A model generated the notes under the pieces. That model saw only the letters and a list, made by a program, of their open reading frames with translations. It was not told where the DNA came from and ran no database searches. From Planctomycetota bacterium (lineage in GTDB: Bacteria > Planctomycetota > Phycisphaerae > UBA1845 > UTPLA1), in NCBI GenBank assembly GCA_016235815.1, contig JACRIM010000013.1, forward strand, positions 1 to 64,000: DNA of 64,000 nt. The letters run 5' to 3'. Position 1 is the stretch's first letter. Every line of letters starts with the position of its first letter. Of the stretch, positions 61,632 through 64,000 are shown in pieces. The position numbers and the translations under genes were made by a program.

Positions 61632-61960
61632 GGCATGGATACTCCGGAGGCCTGCAGTCGGCCCCCCTCCTTATCGACCCGGAGGCACTCCAACTTCTTC
61701 ATTCATTGCGTGTTATCAGGTCCGAAAGCCGTTCGCCCGGCTTGGAATGGCAAGGAAATCGAGGAATATGACGTAAGTGATTGCAATAGCAAAGGTTAGG
61801 CTCGTTCCTGCGTTCTTGACAGAAATCGACAACTTCCTTAAATTGCCTGATTCGGCGGTGGTAGCGAGGCCCGTCTTCTGCTGGGCTGCGAATTCCGAGC
61901 CACAAGCCAGACCACGAAGAAGGCGGACGCCCCGCAGCCGGCGTCAATGAAGGTGAATTA
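61632..61960. other. Divergent region upstream of rpmF
   Basis: A 329-base gap with no gene seen. Many bacteria carry yceD (DUF177) before rpmF; I find no trace here. It contains the rpmF promoter at 61816-61844 and an AAGGTG ribosome site at 61949-61954. Confidence 0.6.
61816..61844 (+). promoter_or_regulatory. Near-consensus promoter of rpmF-plsX-fabH
   Basis: TTGACA (61816-61821), a 17-base spacer and TAAATT (61839-61844). The perfect -35 and ideal spacing make it one of the best promoters in the window; a leader of about 110 bases follows. Confidence 0.7.
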
Positions 61961-62146
61961 ATGGTTCCAGCAAGGCGTAGCAGCAAGTCCATGACCCGGA
62001 AGCGGCGTGCCCACCACGCCCTGAAGCCGCGAAACATCGAGGCGTGTCCCAAGTGCAGCACCGCAAAGCTGCCCCACCGGGCCTGCGAGAACTGCGGCTA
62101 CTACAACTCGAAAGTCTCGATCAAGATCAAGACCGAGGAGTCGTAA
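61961..62146 (+). CDS. rpmF: 50S ribosomal protein L32
   Basis: A 61-residue L32. The basic start (MVPARRSSKSMTRKRRAHHA) and the zinc-type pair CPKC (44-48 region) and CENCGYYNSK near the end are diagnostic; KLPHRACENCGYY matches LPHRVCPxCGYY in other bacteria. AAGGTG precedes the ATG. It heads the conserved rpmF-plsX-fabH operon, with only 6 bases to plsX. Retention of all four cysteines marks the zinc-binding form. Confidence 0.95.
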   Translation: MVPARRSSKSMTRKRRAHHALKPRNIEACPKCSTAKLPHRACENCGYYNSKVSIKIKTEES

Positions 62147-62152
62147 ACCACA

Positions 62153-63157
62153 ATGCGGATCGCGATCGACGCCATGGGTGGAGACTTTGCCCCCGCGGAG
62201 ATCGTCCGCGGTGCATTAGACGGTCTGCAATTCCTTGGCGACGGCGATGAGCTGGTGCTCTTCGGACGCGAGGATGCGATTCGTCAACATCTTCCGGCCG
62301 AACACGCGTCAAACAAGAAAATCGTCATTCATCATTGCCCGGAGGTCATCGAAATGGATGACTCGCCGGTCGAAGCGCTTCGCCAAAAAAAGAACTCGTC
62401 CATCGTCGTCATGAACAAAATGGCGAAGGAACGACAGGTGGATTCGATTATCAGCGCGGGCAACACCGGTGCTTGTGCGGCGGCCGGCCAGCTCATCCTC
62501 GGCCCGCTTGGGAGCGTTCAACGCCCGGGCATTGCCGTCGTGTTGCCATCCTTCCACGGCCCACTCACCGTCTGCGATGTCGGGGCCAACATCGCACCAA
62601 AGCCCTTTCATCTTGTGCAATATGCCCAGATGGCGACGATCTACTCCGACGTCATTCTCGGTATCAAGAACCCTCGCGTAGCCCTCCTGTCCATCGGCGG
62701 TGAGGAAGTGAAGGGCAACCCGCTCACCAAGCAGGCTCACGAAATGCTCAAGGTCGAGCCGGGGATCAATTTTGTGGGCAACGTCGAAGGGCGAGATTTG
62801 TTCGCCGGCGGCTGCGAAGTCGCCGTGTGCGATGGTTTCGTCGGAAACGTCGTACTGAAGCTGACGGAAGGCCTTGCCGACGGCCTGTTTAAGACGATTC
62901 AACATGAAATCGAAGTCGAATCGCCGGACCTGGCATCCCGCTTTGACCCCATTGTCAAGAAAATCTGGGCGCGGCACGACTACAGCGAGTACGGCGGCGC
63001 CCCGTTGCTCGGCCTGAATGGCGTCTCCATGATCTGCCATGGGAGCAGCGATCGGCGCGCCATCATGAATGCCGTTCGTGTCTGCGCCGACTACATTCAC
63101 CGCAAGTTGAACTCAATCATCGAATCGCGCCTGGCCCAGGGAGACGCTCATGCCTAA
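62153..63157 (+). CDS. plsX: Phosphate acyltransferase PlsX
   Basis: A 334-residue enzyme that makes acyl-phosphate from acyl-ACP for the first step of phospholipid synthesis. MRIAIDAMGGDFAPAEIV is the family start; SAGNTGACAAAGQLILG, NIAPKPFHLVQYAQMA and CDGFVGNVVLKLTEG are further conserved blocks, and the length is normal. It is a soluble, membrane-associated protein. Its stop overlaps the fabH ATG by 8 bases (ATGCCTAA), so the two are translationally coupled. Confidence 0.96.
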   Translation: MRIAIDAMGGDFAPAEIVRGALDGLQFLGDGDELVLFGREDAIRQHLPAEHASNKKIVIHHCPEVIEMDDSPVEALRQKKNSSIVVMNKMAKERQVDSIISAGNTGACAAAGQLILGPLGSVQRPGIAVVLPSFHGPLTVCDVGANIAPKPFHLVQYAQMATIYSDVILGIKNPRVALLSIGGEEVKGNPLTKQAHEMLKVEPGINFVGNVEGRDLFAGGCEVAVCDGFVGNVVLKLTEGLADGLFKTIQHEIEVESPDLASRFDPIVKKIWARHDYSEYGGAPLLGLNGVSMICHGSSDRRAIMNAVRVCADYIHRKLNSIIESRLAQGDAHA

Positions 63158-64000
63158 GCCGCCGCCATTGGGCGTGAAGATCAGCGGCACCGGCCGCGCC
63201 GTCCCGGACAAAATCCTGAACAACCAGTATTTCGTCGACCGGCTGGACACGACGGATGCGTGGATTCGCGAACGCACCGGAATACTGGAACGCCGTGTCG
63301 TAAGCCCCGGCGAAAGTACCGCCACACTTGCCACGGCGGCCGCCCGAGTAGCGCTGGCCGACGCAAAGATGACGCCGGCTGACATCGACGCGATTATCGT
63401 CGCAACGATCACACCGGAATGTTCGTTTCCTTCGACGGCGTGTTTCGTGCAACAGGCGCTCGAAGCCCCCCAGGTGCCTGCGTTTGATATTGCGGCCGCA
63501 TGCAGCGGCTTCATCTACGGCCTCTCCATCGCCTCCTACATGATCCACAGCGGCGTCTATCGCAATGTGCTCCTCATTGGGGCCGAGACGATGTCCCGCA
63601 TCACCGATTACGAAGATCGCAACACCTGCATCCTTTTCGGGGACGGCGCCGGTGCGGCCATTCTCTCGGCAACCGATGGGCTTGACGGCCCCTGCATCCT
63701 GCATCACCAACTGCACGCCCAGGGAAATGGCACGTCCATGCTCTGCGTACCGGCCGGCGGATCCAGGCTCCCCCCTTCGCGCATGACGATCGACGAGCGA
63801 CTGCATTATGTGAAAATGCAGGGCCGCGAAGTCTATAAGCTCGCGGTGAAATGCAATTTTGATTTGGTTGATTCGACGATTGCCGAGGCAGGGCTTGATC
63901 CCGATGACCTTGCGATTGTCATTCCCCATCAATCGAATCTTCGCATCATCGAATCAGCAAGGGAGCGGCTGAAGTTGCCCCCGGAACGCATGTTCACGAA
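63150..64000 (+). CDS. fabH: 3-oxoacyl-ACP synthase III, 3' end outside window
   Basis: The first 283 codons of FabH (usually about 330), which condenses acetyl-CoA with malonyl-ACP to start fatty-acid synthesis. AGGGAG lies 6 bases before the ATG. Family blocks include DAWIRERTGILERR, the catalytic Cys118 in AACSGF, LFGDGAGAAILS and the active-site His260 in IPHQSN; the catalytic Asn lies beyond the edge. The reading frame is open to the last base. It follows plsX in the operon. Confidence 0.95.
   Translation, partial: MPKPPPLGVKISGTGRAVPDKILNNQYFVDRLDTTDAWIRERTGILERRVVSPGESTATLATAAARVALADAKMTPADIDAIIVATITPECSFPSTACFVQQALEAPQVPAFDIAAACSGFIYGLSIASYMIHSGVYRNVLLIGAETMSRITDYEDRNTCILFGDGAGAAILSATDGLDGPCILHHQLHAQGNGTSMLCVPAGGSRLPPSRMTIDERLHYVKMQGREVYKLAVKCNFDLVDSTIAEAGLDPDDLAIVIPHQSNLRIIESARERLKLPPERMFT

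Overview
The window looks like chromosome of an uncultured Planctomycetota bacterium (Phycisphaerae-like is my guess). Three things suggest this: high GC with long arginine-rich antisense reading frames, many secreted proteins with planctomycete-style dockerin-like tails (C-x-DLNGDG and similar), and lipoproteins with LSGC or ILAGC boxes. A LptD/OstA-like protein implies an LPS-type outer membrane. A fused pyruvate:ferredoxin oxidoreductase, a membrane pyrophosphatase and a Mn-type superoxide dismutase suggest anaerobic or facultative metabolism with oxygen tolerance. I see no rRNA, tRNA, CRISPR array, integrase or transposase.

Layout. 1-4000: end of an unknown gene, a broken clpB start, then a secreted trio (tail-fibre-like protein, astacin protease, small dockerin-like protein). 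4000-14100: a minus-strand run of membrane protein, ribbon-helix-helix mini-protein, phosphodiesterase lipoprotein and TPR lipoprotein, behind a 1487-residue Ig-repeat surface protein. 14600-19900: lipoprotein, GT-C glycosyltransferase, and a LemA/TPM/nucleotidyltransferase-like operon. 19900-27600: rarA, then minus-strand envelope genes including a redox-dead thioredoxin-fold lipoprotein, ThiF and a rhomboid-TPR protein. 27600-33100: STAS protein, AlkD-like protein, a PIN toxin-antitoxin pair whose toxin is frameshifted, ligA and a sugar-phosphate transferase. 33300-36100: a large secreted endonuclease I. 36200-45000: two-gene PFOR with an unannotated 28-residue membrane peptide between the genes, argS, rsfS and hppA. 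45600-55800: FlgT-like protein, SNF2 helicase, LptD-like protein, a DUF433/DUF5615 pair and gpmI. 55900-59100: a secreted M28 peptidase, an AT-rich island with an AbiV-type abortive-infection gene, and a stranded dockerin tail. 59100-64000: sod, a YkgJ-type cysteine-cluster protein, and rpmF-plsX-fabH.

How parts work together. The PFOR genes encode one enzyme feeding acetyl-CoA and reduced ferredoxin. rpmF-plsX-fabH starts phospholipid and fatty-acid synthesis from a near-consensus sigma70-like promoter. rsfS and argS are a translation pair. The envelope and secretion genes are the dominant theme. The most interesting signals are the abiV island between two pieces of dockerin coding sequence flanked by a 14-bp direct repeat, the phosphodiesterase/mini-protein/membrane-protein cluster, the decayed PIN toxin beside an intact antitoxin, the hidden small gene inside the PFOR operon, and an octamer repeat shared by one coding and one intergenic site.
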